Shown here piece after piece: positions 17,999 through 26,929 of a stretch of 64,000 bases of DNA (the first letter of the stretch is position 1; each line of letters opens with the position of its first letter). Below the pieces are notes generated by a model, which worked only from the letters and a program-made list of their open reading frames with translations, was not told where the DNA came from and did no database searches. The position numbers were made by a program, and so were the translations under genes. Origin of the DNA: Phaeovulum sp. (GTDB lineage: Bacteria; Pseudomonadota; Alphaproteobacteria; Rhodobacterales; Rhodobacteraceae); NCBI RefSeq assembly GCF_030684035.1, contig NZ_JAUXPI010000037.1, positions 1-64,000 of the forward strand, read 5' to 3'.

Positions 17999-18029
17999 CT
18001 TTCGTCCAACGCGCGGCCAAGAGAGGCCG

Positions 18030-18407
18030 ATGATCCAGGCCTTTCTCTCGGTGGCCCTCGGCGGGGCCTTGGGTGCTTCAGCGCGCTACCTTGTCAACAT
18101 CTCGTTGCCGAGGTTCTTGGGGCATGGTTTTCCCTATGCGACGCTGACCGTAAACGTTGTCGGCAGCCTGCTCATGGGGGTGCTCGTGGTGGTGCTGGCC
18201 GAGAAATCCGGCAACCGCTATGCGCCGTTTCTGATGACCGGGGTGCTTGGCAGTTTCACCACCTTCTCGGCCTTCTCGCTTGATGCGCTGACCATCTGGG
18301 AACGCGGGCAGGGCGCGCTTGCGGCGGCCTATGTGACGGGCTCGGTCGTGCTGTCGCTGGCGGGCATCGTGGCAGGCATGGCGCTGGCGCGGGGTTGGTT
18401 TGCATGA
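18030..18407 (+). CDS. crcB: Fluoride channel CrcB (Fluc)
   Basis: CrcB, 125 residues with four membrane helices, a dual-topology dimeric fluoride exporter of the inner membrane. The conserved GGALGASARY, the pore-lining NVVGSLLMG and the GSFTTFSAFSLD motif are all present. The start at 18030 (MIQAFLSVALGG) follows AGAGG. The frame is open upstream into rarA but only this start gives the family N-terminus. No fluoride riboswitch was recognised in the 31 bases upstream. Its end overlaps the next gene by ATGA. Confidence 0.94.
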   Translation: MIQAFLSVALGGALGASARYLVNISLPRFLGHGFPYATLTVNVVGSLLMGVLVVVLAEKSGNRYAPFLMTGVLGSFTTFSAFSLDALTIWERGQGALAAAYVTGSVVLSLAGIVAGMALARGWFA

Positions 18408-19450
18408 TCGGCGTGCAAATGATCCGGGTGGCCGAGGGCGAGGGCGAGCAGCGGCTTGACCGCTGGCTGAAGCGGCGCTTTGCACAGCTCAATCAGGGCA
18501 CTGTCGAAAAGCTTTGCCGCACCGGGCAGATCCGTGTCGATGGCGGCCGTGTCAAGGCCGCCACGCATGTCTTGCCGGGGCAGGAGGTGCGGGTGCCACC
18601 CTTGCCCGAGGCCGCGCCCGAGGCACCTGCGGCCCCGGCCCGCAATTCACGCATCACCGAGGCCGACGAGCGGATGATCGAGGCAGCGGTGCTGTGGCGC
18701 GATGAGCACATCATAGCGCTGAACAAGCCACCGGGCCTGCCAAGCCAGGGCGGATCGGGCCAGGGCGAACGCCATGTGGACGGGCTGACCGAGGCGCTCA
18801 AGTTCGGTTACAAGGATCGCCCCAAACTGGTGCACAGGCTCGACAAGGATACTTCGGGCGTGCTTCTGCTTGCCCGCACCGACCGCGTCGCCCGCGCGCT
18901 TTCCGAGGCGTTCCGCGAGCGCGACACCCGCAAGATCTACTGGGCGATCGTGGCGGGTGTGCCAAGCCCACGCAAGGGCACGGTGCGCTTTGGTCTGGTG
19001 AAGGCGGCGGGGCGAGGTGGCGAAGAAAAGATGCTCTGCATCCACCCGGGCAAGGTGGCCGAAACCGAAGGCGCAAAACGCGCCACCACCGATTTCGCCG
19101 TGCTTGAAGCGCTGGGCAGCCGCGCCGCCTGGGTGGCGCTGGTTCCGGTCACCGGGCGCACGCACCAGTTGCGCGCGCATATGGCCGAGATCGGGCACCC
19201 GATCATTGGCGATGGCAAATATGGCGGGTCCGGGCAGGAAAACCTTGGCGATGGCTGGGGTGCGCAACTGGGTGGAGACATCAGCCGCAAGCTGCATCTG
19301 CACGCACGCTCGATCAGCTTTACCCATCCGATCACCAAAAAGGTGATGACACTGGTGGCCCCGCTGCCCGAGCATATGGCGCGCAGCTGGAAAACGCTCG
19401 GCTGGAGCGAGGGCGATGTGCCCGCCGACCCGTTCGAGGACGAGGCATGA
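18404..19450 (+). CDS. rluC: RluC-family 23S rRNA pseudouridine synthase
   Basis: A 348-residue pseudouridine synthase of the RluA superfamily. An N-terminal S4 RNA-binding domain (about 10-75, RLDRWLKRRFAQLNQGTVEK) precedes the catalytic domain. The catalytic Asp is in HRLDKDTSGVLLLA. The segment GRTHQLRAHMAEIGHPIIGD is the family signature. The subfamily is probably RluC (23S positions 955/2504/2580 in E. coli), but RluD-like specificity cannot be excluded. ATG 18404 overlaps the crcB stop. A second Met at 18419 is the alternative. It is linked by ATGA to the following HAD gene. Confidence 0.88.
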   Translation: MIGVQMIRVAEGEGEQRLDRWLKRRFAQLNQGTVEKLCRTGQIRVDGGRVKAATHVLPGQEVRVPPLPEAAPEAPAAPARNSRITEADERMIEAAVLWRDEHIIALNKPPGLPSQGGSGQGERHVDGLTEALKFGYKDRPKLVHRLDKDTSGVLLLARTDRVARALSEAFRERDTRKIYWAIVAGVPSPRKGTVRFGLVKAAGRGGEEKMLCIHPGKVAETEGAKRATTDFAVLEALGSRAAWVALVPVTGRTHQLRAHMAEIGHPIIGDGKYGGSGQENLGDGWGAQLGGDISRKLHLHARSISFTHPITKKVMTLVAPLPEHMARSWKTLGWSEGDVPADPFEDEA

Positions 19451-20115
19451 GGCCGCGCCTAGCGGTGTTCGACATTGACGGCACCTTGTCGGACAGCCAG
19501 CACCACATTCACGCAGCCATGCAGCAGGCTTTCGAGGCGCAGGGTCTTGGCGCGCCCGATCTGGCCGCGGTGCGCCAGATAGTCGGGTTGTCGCTGCCCA
19601 TCGCGGTCGCGCGGCTGGCACCCGGGGCCGATGTGGGCCTCGTTGCGGATATCGTGCAGGGCTACAAGCAAAGCTACTTTTGGGCGCGCTCGGCCGAACC
19701 GGCACCGCTTTTCGCCGGTGCCGCAGACATGTTGCAGCGACTTGCGGCGCGGGGTGACATTCGGCTTGGCATCGCCACCGGCAAATCGCGGCGGGGTCTT
19801 GACGCGCTGCTGGCGCATTTCGACCTTGGGTCGATCTTCGTCACCAGACAGGTTTCAGACAACCATCCATCGAAGCCGCACCCGGCGATGCTGCTTGCCG
19901 CGCTTGCCGAGACCGGTGTTGCCGCCGATGACGCGGTGATGATCGGCGATACCACATTCGATATCGAAATGGCCCGCGCCGCAGGGGTGCGGGGTATTGG
20001 CGTGCGCTGGGGCTACCACGAGGCCGAACAACTTGCAGCGGCGGGCGCGGCGCGACTGGTGGCAGATTTCGCCGCACTTGAAGCGGTGCTGGACGAGCTT
20101 CTGGGGCAGGCATGA
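19447..20115 (+). CDS. HAD-family hydrolase (phosphoglycolate-phosphatase-like)
   Basis: A 222-residue haloacid dehalogenase superfamily phosphatase. Motif I is FDIDGTLSDS (nucleophile Asp), motif II is in GIATGKSRRG, motif III Lys is in SKPHP and motif IV is IGDTTFD. The cap domain is a C1 helical type at about residues 20-80. The substrate is unknown; sugar phosphates or nucleotides are the usual candidates. ATGA overlaps join it to the pseudouridine synthase before and the ATP12 gene after. Confidence 0.88.
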   Translation: MRPRLAVFDIDGTLSDSQHHIHAAMQQAFEAQGLGAPDLAAVRQIVGLSLPIAVARLAPGADVGLVADIVQGYKQSYFWARSAEPAPLFAGAADMLQRLAARGDIRLGIATGKSRRGLDALLAHFDLGSIFVTRQVSDNHPSKPHPAMLLAALAETGVAADDAVMIGDTTFDIEMARAAGVRGIGVRWGYHEAEQLAAAGAARLVADFAALEAVLDELLGQA

Positions 20116-20828
20116 GCGGCTGGAAGGCAAAGCGGTTCTGGAAAGCGGCAACGGTGACCGAGGCCGCAGGCGGCTATGGCGTTGCGCTTGATGGCCGACC
20201 GGTCAGAACCCCCGCGAAAGCGCTGCTCGCGGTGCCGACCGAAGCGCTTGCTGCGGCAATCGCCGCCGAATGGGACGCGCAGTCGGGCCTGATCGACCCA
20301 CGCACAATGCCGATGACCCGAAGCGCCAATGCCGCCATCGACAAGATCATGCCGCAACGGGCCGAAGTTGCCGCGCTGCTGGCCGACTACGGCGGCACCG
20401 ATCTGCTCTGCTATCGTGCCGCCACGCCTGCCAACCTGCGCGCGCGGCAGAATGCGGCATGGCAGCCGCTGCTCGACTGGGCCGAAACCCGCTTTGGCGC
20501 GCGCCTCGTTGTGACCGAGGGCGTACAGCCGGTGCCGCAAGACCCGGCGGCGCTGGCGCGTCTTGCGGCGCAGGTGGTGGCGATGGACCCGTTCGAGCTG
20601 GCCGCGCTTCACGATCTGGTGGCGATTACCGGCAGCCTTGTTCTGGGTCTCGCGGTGACCGACGCGCAGATCAGCGCCGATGCAGCATGGCAGCTTTCGC
20701 GGGTTGATGAGGATTGGCAGATATCCCAATGGGGCGCAGATGATGAGGCTACGGCGCAAGCGGCGCTGAAGCGCGCCGCCCTGCTTGGTGCCGAAAGCTT
20801 CTGGCACTTGGCTCATTTGCGCGCCTGA
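20112..20828 (+). CDS. ATP12-family F1-ATPase assembly chaperone
   Basis: A 238-residue member of the ATP12 family. In mitochondria Atp12 binds the F1 alpha subunit and prevents its aggregation, and alphaproteobacteria carry homologues. The N-terminal WKAKRFWKAATV, followed by YGVALDGRPVRTPAK, is the family signature, and the conserved middle EWDAQSGLIDPRTMPMTR is present. The ATGA overlap with the HAD gene indicates coupling in the crcB-rluC-HAD-ATP12 string. The atp operon is not in the window. Confidence 0.9.
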   Translation: MSGWKAKRFWKAATVTEAAGGYGVALDGRPVRTPAKALLAVPTEALAAAIAAEWDAQSGLIDPRTMPMTRSANAAIDKIMPQRAEVAALLADYGGTDLLCYRAATPANLRARQNAAWQPLLDWAETRFGARLVVTEGVQPVPQDPAALARLAAQVVAMDPFELAALHDLVAITGSLVLGLAVTDAQISADAAWQLSRVDEDWQISQWGADDEATAQAALKRAALLGAESFWHLAHLRA

Positions 20829-20905
20829 ACCGGGGGTGGATTGCCGATCCTTGAGGCAGCGACAGATTTGCTCATCGCGCGCTAACATTTGCAGAGAATG
20901 TGCCC

Positions 20906-20935
20906 TTGACGCGCTCTTTCAAATTCGACCACACT
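20906..20935 (+). promoter_or_regulatory. Weak promoter-like site upstream of bztA
   Basis: TTGACG (20906-20911) and CACACT (20930-20935) are spaced by 18 bases. The -35 is good and the -10 poor (three of six). A 203-base gap separates the ATP12 gene from bztA, and part of it (20990-21012) can fold as CCGCCC / GGGCGG. A nitrogen-control site was looked for but not recognised. Confidence 0.3.
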
Positions 20936-21031
20936 CTCTGCACTTGGGTGCAAACCCAAACTCGAAGTCATGGCCGCAGGGCCGACACAACCGCCCTTCG
21001 CAATGGGCGGCAACACAGGAAGAGGTAAGGA

Positions 21032-22048
21032 ATGAAGAAATCGGTTTTTTTTGGCACGCTGACCGCCGCCGGCCTGGTGGCTGGTTTTGCGGCCGCCGGC
21101 ACGCTTGACGATGTCAAGGCGCGCGGCGAACTGAACTGTGGCGTGAACACCGGCCTCGTGGGTTTTGCCGCCCCCGATGCTAACGGCAATTGGTCCGGCT
21201 TTGACGTGGCGATCTGCAAAGCCGTCGCAGCAGCTGTGTTGGGCGACCCCAACAAGGTGAAATATGTGCCCACCTCGGGCCAGACCCGGTTTACCGCGCT
21301 CGCTTCGGGCGAGGTTGACGTGCTGGCGCGCAACTCGACCTGGACTTTCCTGCGCGACAACGACCTGAAGCTCGATTTCGTCGGTGTCAACTACTACGAC
21401 GGTCAGGGTTTCATGGTTCCGAAGGCGCTGGGCGTTTCCTCGGCGAAAGAACTTGATGGCGCCACCATCTGCATTCAAACCGGCACCACGACCGAGCTGA
21501 ACCTGGCCGACTTCTTCAAGGCCAACAACATGACCTACCAGCCGATCGCGATCGATTCGAACGCCGAAGGCGAGCAGCAGTATCTGGCTGGTGCCTGCGA
21601 CGCCTACACCACCGACGCATCGGGCCTTGCGGCCACCCGCGCCGCCTTTGCCAGCCCTGGTGACCATATCATCCTGCCGGAAATCATCTCGAAAGAGCCG
21701 CTGGGGCCAGCAGTGCGCCACGGCGACAACCAGTGGGGCGATATCGTCCGCTGGACGCTGAACGCGCTGATCGCCGCCGAAGAATACGGCGTCACCTCGG
21801 CGAACCTGGAAGAACTTTCGAAGGGCAGCGCCAACCCGGAAATCGACCGTCTGCTTGGTACCGCGGGCGATCTCGGGCCGATGCTCGGGCTTGACAACCT
21901 CTGGGCCAAACGCGCGATCGCCGCGGGCGGCAACTACGGCGAAATCTTCGCCGCGACCATCGGAGAATCGACCCCGATCGCGCTTGCGCGCGGGTTGAAC
22001 GCACAATGGACCCAGGGCGGGTTGCTCTACACCCCGCCGTTCCGTTGA
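21032..22048 (+). CDS. bztA: Glutamate/glutamine/aspartate/asparagine-binding protein BztA (AapJ)
   Basis: A 338-residue periplasmic substrate-binding protein of ABC importer family 3 (PAAT). It has a signal peptide (MKKSVFFGTLTAAGLVAGFAAA). The mature part has two SBP_bac_3 lobes with WSGFDVAICKAVAAA and LASGEVDVLARNSTWTF. The close match is to Rhodobacter capsulatus BztA and rhizobial AapJ, which serve broad L-amino-acid uptake. GGAAGAGGTAAGGA precedes the ATG. It is the first gene of a four-gene importer, and a hairpin after it probably keeps its expression higher than the permeases. Confidence 0.93.
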   Translation: MKKSVFFGTLTAAGLVAGFAAAGTLDDVKARGELNCGVNTGLVGFAAPDANGNWSGFDVAICKAVAAAVLGDPNKVKYVPTSGQTRFTALASGEVDVLARNSTWTFLRDNDLKLDFVGVNYYDGQGFMVPKALGVSSAKELDGATICIQTGTTTELNLADFFKANNMTYQPIAIDSNAEGEQQYLAGACDAYTTDASGLAATRAAFASPGDHIILPEIISKEPLGPAVRHGDNQWGDIVRWTLNALIAAEEYGVTSANLEELSKGSANPEIDRLLGTAGDLGPMLGLDNLWAKRAIAAGGNYGEIFAATIGESTPIALARGLNAQWTQGGLLYTPPFR

Positions 22049-22064
22049 TCTGACCCGACCAGAC

Positions 22065-22098
22065 GGGCGCGCGGAGCCAGCTTCGCGCGCCCTTTCTT
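22065..22098 (+). terminator. Hairpin with T-rich tail between bztA and bztB
   Basis: A 9-bp stem (22065-22073 with 22084-22092, GGGCGCGCG pairing with CGCGCGCCC) is followed by TTTCTT. It lies 17 bases after bztA and 94 bases before bztB. Such elements are common after the first gene of binding-protein-dependent importers and favour excess binding protein by partial termination or 3'-end protection. Confidence 0.7.
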
Positions 22099-22191
22099 CG
22101 ACTGCAAAATCGAAAACCTGACAGCGTGGGGCAAAGACCCCGAAAACCGCGGCGAATGCCGTTAGCGCGTGTCAGACCAGGGGAACGTAGA

Positions 22192-23442
22192 ATGGCCTTT
22201 GTTTCTGAACCGCCGAGGCAGGGCTTTCGGCTCAGCCAGCTTTTGTATGACACCCGCTATCGGTCGATGACCATTCAGGTCGTGGTGCTCATGATGTTCA
22301 TGGCGGTGGCGGCATGGCTTGTTGACAATACGATCAACAACCTTGCCGACCGCGGCAAGGATTTCAACTTCAGCTTCCTCGGCGTCCGGTCAGGCTATGA
22401 CATCGGCCAGCGATTGATCGCCTATGATTCCGACAGCACCCATGCCCGCGCCATGCTGGTGGGGCTGCTCAATACCCTGCTGGTTTCGTTCCTCGGTTGC
22501 ATCGTCGCCACGTTGATCGGCGTGTTTGTTGGTGTGCTTCGGCTTTCCAAGAACTGGCTCGTGTCGCGGCTGATGACCCTTTACGTCGAAATCTTCCGCA
22601 ACATTCCGCTGCTGCTGTGGATCCTCATCATCTTTGCGGCTTTCACCGAAATTGCACCGCTGCCCAATGCCTTCAAGGAGGGCGGCGGGGCTTCGCTGCT
22701 GCTGTTCGATTCGGTTGCAATCACCAACCGTTACACGGCGGTGCCGGACCCGCTTTTCTCGCGGAGCCTCGGGAATATCGACATTGGCATTTTCCTGATT
22801 TCCGCCGACCTTCTGGCCATCGTCGCGGCAGTGGCGGCAGGATGGTATGTCAACCGGCTGGTGCTGCGCCGCGCGACCGTGGTGCAAAACGCCACTGGTG
22901 TGCGACCGGTAACCTGGTGGAAGACGCTCGCGCTTTGGACCCTGCCCGGCATTCTCACGCTCGCCGCGCTTGGCTTCCATCTGGGTCTTCCGACGCTCAA
23001 GGGTTTCAACTTCACCGGCGGCATCAACGTGACCAACTCCTTGATGGCGCTGTGGCTGGCGCTGTCGCTTTACACCGGTGCCTTCATCGCCGAGATCGTG
23101 CGCGCCGGGGTCATGGCGGTGTCGCATGGCCAGACCGAGGCGGCCTATGCGCTGGGGCTGCGACCGGGGCGCACCATGAGCCTTGTCATTCTGCCCCAGG
23201 CGCTCAGGGTCATCATTCCGCCGCTGATCTCGCAGTTTCTCAACCTGACCAAGAACTCGTCGCTGGCGATTGCCACCGGCTATCTTGATCTGCGCGGTAC
23301 GCTCGGGGGGATCACGCTCAACCAGACCGGACGCGAGTTGGAGACGGTGCTCCTGATGATGCTCATCTACCTTGTGCTGAGCCTGATGATCTCGGGCGCG
23401 ATGAACGTTTACAACGCTTCCGTCAAACTGAAGGAGCGCTGA
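22192..23442 (+). CDS. bztB: Amino-acid ABC transporter permease BztB (AapQ)
   Basis: A 416-residue inner-membrane permease. It is longer than a minimal PAAT permease because of an extended N-terminal region and a central insert, as in BztB/AapQ. The EAA loop is EAAYALGLRPGRTMSLVILPQAL, in the C-terminal third, where the ATPase docks. The ATG at 22192 (MAFVSEPPRQGF) follows GGGGAACGTAGA. Upstream in-frame codons belong to the leader. A single base separates it from bztC. Confidence 0.93.
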   Translation: MAFVSEPPRQGFRLSQLLYDTRYRSMTIQVVVLMMFMAVAAWLVDNTINNLADRGKDFNFSFLGVRSGYDIGQRLIAYDSDSTHARAMLVGLLNTLLVSFLGCIVATLIGVFVGVLRLSKNWLVSRLMTLYVEIFRNIPLLLWILIIFAAFTEIAPLPNAFKEGGGASLLLFDSVAITNRYTAVPDPLFSRSLGNIDIGIFLISADLLAIVAAVAAGWYVNRLVLRRATVVQNATGVRPVTWWKTLALWTLPGILTLAALGFHLGLPTLKGFNFTGGINVTNSLMALWLALSLYTGAFIAEIVRAGVMAVSHGQTEAAYALGLRPGRTMSLVILPQALRVIIPPLISQFLNLTKNSSLAIATGYLDLRGTLGGITLNQTGRELETVLLMMLIYLVLSLMISGAMNVYNASVKLKER

Positions 23443-23443
23443 G

Positions 23444-24892
23444 ATGAGCGAGCACCATTCCGCCGCCTATGTCCGTTCTGCCATGCTGCCCGAGCAAGCA
23501 CCGCCGGTCAGCGAAATCGGCGTCATCCGTTGGTTGCGCGAAAACCTGTTTTCGGGGCCGCTCAATACCTTTCTGACGCTGGCGGGAAGCTTCATCCTCT
23601 ATTTCCTGGTCAAGGAATATTACCCCTGGCTTCGCCATTCGGTCTGGCATGCGGGCTCGGTGGGCGAATGCCGCGACATCGTGACCGCGACCTGGGGCGA
23701 GGGGGCGACAGGTGCCTGCTGGGCCATCATTCGCGATCGCTGGAACATGTTCATGTTCGGCTTCTACCCGCGAGAGCATTATTGGCGGCCGACGTTGGCA
23801 CTTGGACTGCTGATCTTCGCGGCGGCACCGGTGCTGTTTGCCGAAAGCCGCAGTATCCGCATGGTGGTGCTTGGCATCGTGGCGGCTTTCCTGTTGGTCG
23901 CCTTTCCGGGCCTTGGCGTCGGCGCGGCGGCGAACCTGATGCTGGCGGCGGCACTGGCGGCAATGCTGGTTGTCGCCTGGTCGCGCCCCTGGGGGCTGTT
24001 GTGGCTGACCGGCATCTACCCCGGGCTGGCGGTGTGGATGCTCTGGGGTGGGTCGGTCTGGGGGCCGGTTCTGGCGATGTCGGGGTTTGTGCTTGGCTGG
24101 GCCGCATGGCTCGCAACCCGCCGTTTCGGCACGATCCTTTCGGTGGGCGCGGCGGTGCTGGTTCCCGTGGCCTGGTGGCTGTTCGGGGTCGAGCAGGTGC
24201 TGCCACTGTTTGATGCGGTTCTGCCCTACAGCATCGACGCGGTCCGCTCCGAGAAATTCGGCGGCTTCGTGCTGGCACTGACCATAGGCGTGGCCGGGAT
24301 CGTGCTCAGCCTGCCGATTGGCGTGGTGCTGGCGCTGGCGCGGCGGTCGGACATGCTGCTGGTCAAGGCGCTGGCGGTGGGATTCATCGAATTCATTCGT
24401 GGCGTGCCGCTGATCTCGCTTTTGTTTGTCGCCTCGCTGCTGCTCAACTATTTCCTGCCGCCGGGCACCAACTTCGACATCATCCTGCGCGTCATCATCA
24501 TGGTCACGCTGTTCGCCGCTGCCTATATTGCCGAGGTGGTGCGCGGCGGGCTTGCGGCGCTGCCGCGCGGGCAGTTCGAGGCGGCCGACAGTCTTGGCCT
24601 TGATTACTGGAAGGCGCAGCGGTTGATCGTGCTGCCGCAGGCCTTGAAAATATCGATCCCCGGCATCGTCTCGACCTTCATCGGCATGTTCAAGGATACC
24701 ACGCTGGTGGTTTTCGTGGGTCTTCTTGACCCATTGAAAGGCATCACCGATTCGGTTCGCGCCAGCTTTGAATGGAAGGGGGCCTATTGGGAGCCCTATA
24801 TCTTCGTTGGCTGCATCTTCTTCATCTTCAACTTCAGCATGTCGCGGTACTCGATGTATCTCGAACGTCGGCTGAAGCGTGACCACCGTTAA
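23444..24892 (+). CDS. bztC: Amino-acid ABC transporter permease BztC (AapM)
   Basis: A 482-residue permease that pairs with BztB. Six or more extra hydrophobic segments lie in the middle (about 110-255). The C-terminal permease domain (about 280-470) contains the EAA loop [21 protein letters not shown]. The GTP-like motif seen in some frames is not real. The start is one base after the bztB stop, with GAAGGAGCGCTGAG as ribosome-binding site. The long central hydrophobic block is larger than in AapM of rhizobia as I recall it, and may be a lineage feature. Confidence 0.92.
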   Translation: MSEHHSAAYVRSAMLPEQAPPVSEIGVIRWLRENLFSGPLNTFLTLAGSFILYFLVKEYYPWLRHSVWHAGSVGECRDIVTATWGEGATGACWAIIRDRWNMFMFGFYPREHYWRPTLALGLLIFAAAPVLFAESRSIRMVVLGIVAAFLLVAFPGLGVGAAANLMLAAALAAMLVVAWSRPWGLLWLTGIYPGLAVWMLWGGSVWGPVLAMSGFVLGWAAWLATRRFGTILSVGAAVLVPVAWWLFGVEQVLPLFDAVLPYSIDAVRSEKFGGFVLALTIGVAGIVLSLPIGVVLALARRSDMLLVKALAVGFIEFIRGVPLISLLFVASLLLNYFLPPGTNFDIILRVIIMVTLFAAAYIAEVVRGGLAALPRGQFEAADSLGLDYWKAQRLIVLPQALKISIPGIVSTFIGMFKDTTLVVFVGLLDPLKGITDSVRASFEWKGAYWEPYIFVGCIFFIFNFSMSRYSMYLERRLKRDHR

Positions 24893-24902
24893 GGAGCCTC
24901 TC

Positions 24903-25694
24903 ATGGCAGAAACCCAAATAGAGCGCCAGATCGACCGATCGCACATGACGGTCAGCGATGAGGTGGCGATACAGATCACCGCGATGAACAAGTGGTTCGG
25001 CACTTTCCATGTGCTGCGCGACATCAACCTGACGGTGAACCGAGGCGAGCGAATCGTCATCGCCGGGCCATCTGGCTCGGGCAAATCGACGCTGATCCGC
25101 TGCATCAACCGGCTGGAAGAGCATCAGTCGGGGCAGATTATCGTCGATGGCACCGAGCTGACATCGGATCTCAAGAACATCGACAAGGTGCGGTCGGAAG
25201 TGGGGATGGTGTTTCAGCACTTCAACCTGTTCCCGCATCTCACGATCATGGAAAACCTGACATTGGCACCGATCTGGGTGCGCAAGGTACCGAAGAAAGA
25301 GGCCGACGAGGTGGCGATGTACTACCTCGAAAAGGTCAAGATCCCCGAGCAGGCGCTGAAATACCCCGGCCAGCTTTCCGGCGGACAGCAGCAGCGGGTG
25401 GCAATTGCCCGCTCGCTCTGCATGAAGCCGCGGATCATGCTTTTTGACGAGCCGACCTCGGCGCTTGATCCCGAGATGATCAAGGAAGTGCTCGATACGA
25501 TGATCGAACTTGCCGAGGAAGGCATGACGATGATCTGCGTGACCCACGAGATGGGCTTTGCGCAGGCGGTGGCAAACCGGGTGATCTTCATGGATCAGGG
25601 CCAGATCGTCGAACAGAACGAGCCCTATGAATTCTTCAACAACCCGCAGTCGGAACGCACAAAGCTGTTTCTCAGCCAGATCCTCGGGCATTGA
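24903..25694 (+). CDS. bztD: Amino-acid ABC transporter ATP-binding protein BztD (AapP)
   Basis: A 263-residue ABC ATPase of the PAAT type. Walker A is GPSGSGKST, the signature is [15 protein letters not shown], Walker B is [14 protein letters not shown] and the switch His is in [11 protein letters not shown]. The start at 24903 (MAETQIERQ) follows AAGGAG at 24894-24899. The upstream ATG at 24879 overlaps bztC and has no better site. The N-terminal ~20 residues form a hydrophilic leader before the domain. It ends the bzt operon at a GC-rich hairpin. Confidence 0.94.
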   Translation: MAETQIERQIDRSHMTVSDEVAIQITAMNKWFGTFHVLRDINLTVNRGERIVIAGPSGSGKSTLIRCINRLEEHQSGQIIVDGTELTSDLKNIDKVRSEVGMVFQHFNLFPHLTIMENLTLAPIWVRKVPKKEADEVAMYYLEKVKIPEQALKYPGQLSGGQQQRVAIARSLCMKPRIMLFDEPTSALDPEMIKEVLDTMIELAEEGMTMICVTHEMGFAQAVANRVIFMDQGQIVEQNEPYEFFNNPQSERTKLFLSQILGH

Positions 25695-25696
25695 GG

Positions 25697-25716
25697 GCGG
25701 GGGGCCAGCCCCCCGC
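25697..25716 (+). terminator. Hairpin after bztD
   Basis: An 8-bp stem (25697-25704 with 25709-25716, loop CCAG) starts three bases after the bztD stop. There is no T-tract, so it could be a bidirectional structure for the convergent bztD and sixA ends rather than a classical terminator. Confidence 0.5.
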
Positions 25717-25766
25717 ACCCCCCGGGGTATTTGGTCATTGAAGAAGCGGGCGGGGTTGCGCGGCCC

Positions 25767-26285
25767 TCAGCCGCGGCCGGCGGGCAGGAAGAAATCGAGC
25801 ACCGAGCCCTCGCCCAGTTTCAGATCGGCCCAGTCGCTGATCTGGAAATCGACCACGAGCGTCGCCGAGGTCGGGTAGCGGGCAAAATCTGGAGAAAGTG
25901 GCGGGCGGGCGCAAAGCTGGCGGGCAAAATCGGCGATGCCGGGGTTGTGCGCAAGCACCATGACCGACGCCGCCGAGGCGGTCTTGAGCAGTGCCAGCAA
26001 GGTTTCCGGCGCGGCCTGATAGAGGTCTGGTTCGTAGCGCACCTGCGGGCGCACTTCGAGCACCGCAGCGGCGACATGCTCCCAGGTTTCGCGGGTGCGC
26101 AGTGCGGTGGAGCAGAGCACTTCGTCGGGCTCGTAGCCGCGCGAAGCGAGCCAGTCGCCGAGTTCGCGCGCCGCGCGCTGGCCGCGGGCATTGAGTGGGC
26201 GGTCATGGTCCGACAGGTTCGGGTTGTCCCAGGCGGATTTTGCGTGGCGCGAGAGGATCAGGCGGCGGTGTCCCTGCGGTGTCAT
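25767..26285 (-). CDS. SixA-type histidine phosphatase
   Basis: A 172-residue histidine-phosphatase-superfamily protein. The catalytic phospho-His is in LILSRHAKSAW near the N-terminus, the Arg in STALRTRETWE and the second His in VMVLAHNPGIADFA. In E. coli SixA dephosphorylates phosphohistidine on the nitrogen-PTS protein NPr and was first described acting on ArcB. A similar target is possible here but inferred. The ATG at 26285 overlaps the end of the iron-sulphur gene (ATGA), so it is the last gene of an argB-linked string. Confidence 0.85.
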   Translation of the reverse strand: MTPQGHRRLILSRHAKSAWDNPNLSDHDRPLNARGQRAARELGDWLASRGYEPDEVLCSTALRTRETWEHVAAAVLEVRPQVRYEPDLYQAAPETLLALLKTASAASVMVLAHNPGIADFARQLCARPPLSPDFARYPTSATLVVDFQISDWADLKLGEGSVLDFFLPAGRG

Positions 26286-26929
26286 TGGTGAAATTGCCTC
26301 ATGTGCCAAGCAGATTGCCCGGCCAGCCTGCCATAGGCGGCACTCAGGGGGCAAGCGCGGCGAGTGCCGCAGCCGAAAGAAAGGCAGTCTGCGCCTGCAG
26401 GGGTGTCGAGATATGTGTGGCAAGCTTCGAGCGCGTATCCGCCGGGGCCGAGGGCAGCGACCGGGCAGGCGGTGCGGCAGGGTGCCGGGCAGCCTTCGCA
26501 GGGGCTTTGCCGAGGTGAAGGAAGCGCCAGCGCCTCGCGCAGCGCCAGCGCGCCGCGATACGAGGCCCAAAGCCCCATGCGGTGATGCACCAGCAGCGAA
26601 ACCGGAGAGCGGAAGGCTTCGCCGGAGCGAAGCGCCCAAGAGAAGAAGGGCTGCCATGGCGGGCCGCCAAAAGGGAACAGGGCGCGCGCGCCAAACGCCT
26701 CTGCCAGCTCCCCGATGACGCGGCTCGACCAGCGGTCGAGCGGGTCGGGGGCGGCATCGGCAAACTCTGGCGCGGCGCTTACATGCGGCCAGAATCCCGG
26801 CTCGGCGGGGGAAAGCAGCACCAGCGTGCCGGTGCCTTCGGGCGTGGCGTCGGCGGGCGCAGGGTGAAAAGCGCCGGAGACGAATAGCCGGTGCGGCATT
26901 GCCGCGGCTTCGATGGTTGCAAGGTTCAC
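26282..26929 (-). CDS. 4Fe-4S protein of unknown function (QueG-like cysteine pattern)
   Basis: A 215-residue protein whose C-terminal third carries a ferredoxin-like cysteine set, [14 protein letters not shown] (C-x2-C-x3-C-x3-CP), then further Cys in CHTYL and [10 protein letters not shown]. This spacing recalls the ferredoxin half of epoxyqueuosine reductase QueG, but the cobalamin-binding N-terminal half is not evident. The N-terminal part includes [15 protein letters not shown] and [15 protein letters not shown]. The GTG start at 26929 overlaps the argB stop (GTGA). An internal ATG at 26899 would drop ten residues. Substrate and partner are unknown. Confidence 0.75.
   Translation of the reverse strand: MNLATIEAAAMPHRLFVSGAFHPAPADATPEGTGTLVLLSPAEPGFWPHVSAAPEFADAAPDPLDRWSSRVIGELAEAFGARALFPFGGPPWQPFFSWALRSGEAFRSPVSLLVHHRMGLWASYRGALALREALALPSPRQSPCEGCPAPCRTACPVAALGPGGYALEACHTYLDTPAGADCLSFGCGTRRACPLSAAYGRLAGQSAWHMRQFHQ

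Noticed and set aside
21000-21012. Nitrogen-regulated (NtrC or sigma54) promoter before bztA
   Set aside because: No GG-N10-GC -24/-12 element was recognised in 20829-21031; the short inverted repeat there is probably just GC-rich.
23423-25108. A 561-residue reverse-strand frame opposite bztC
   Set aside because: It is a shadow of the coding frame of bztC/bztD in high-GC DNA; the amino-acid composition (His/Arg/Gln-rich) is typical of antisense readings and has no known motif.
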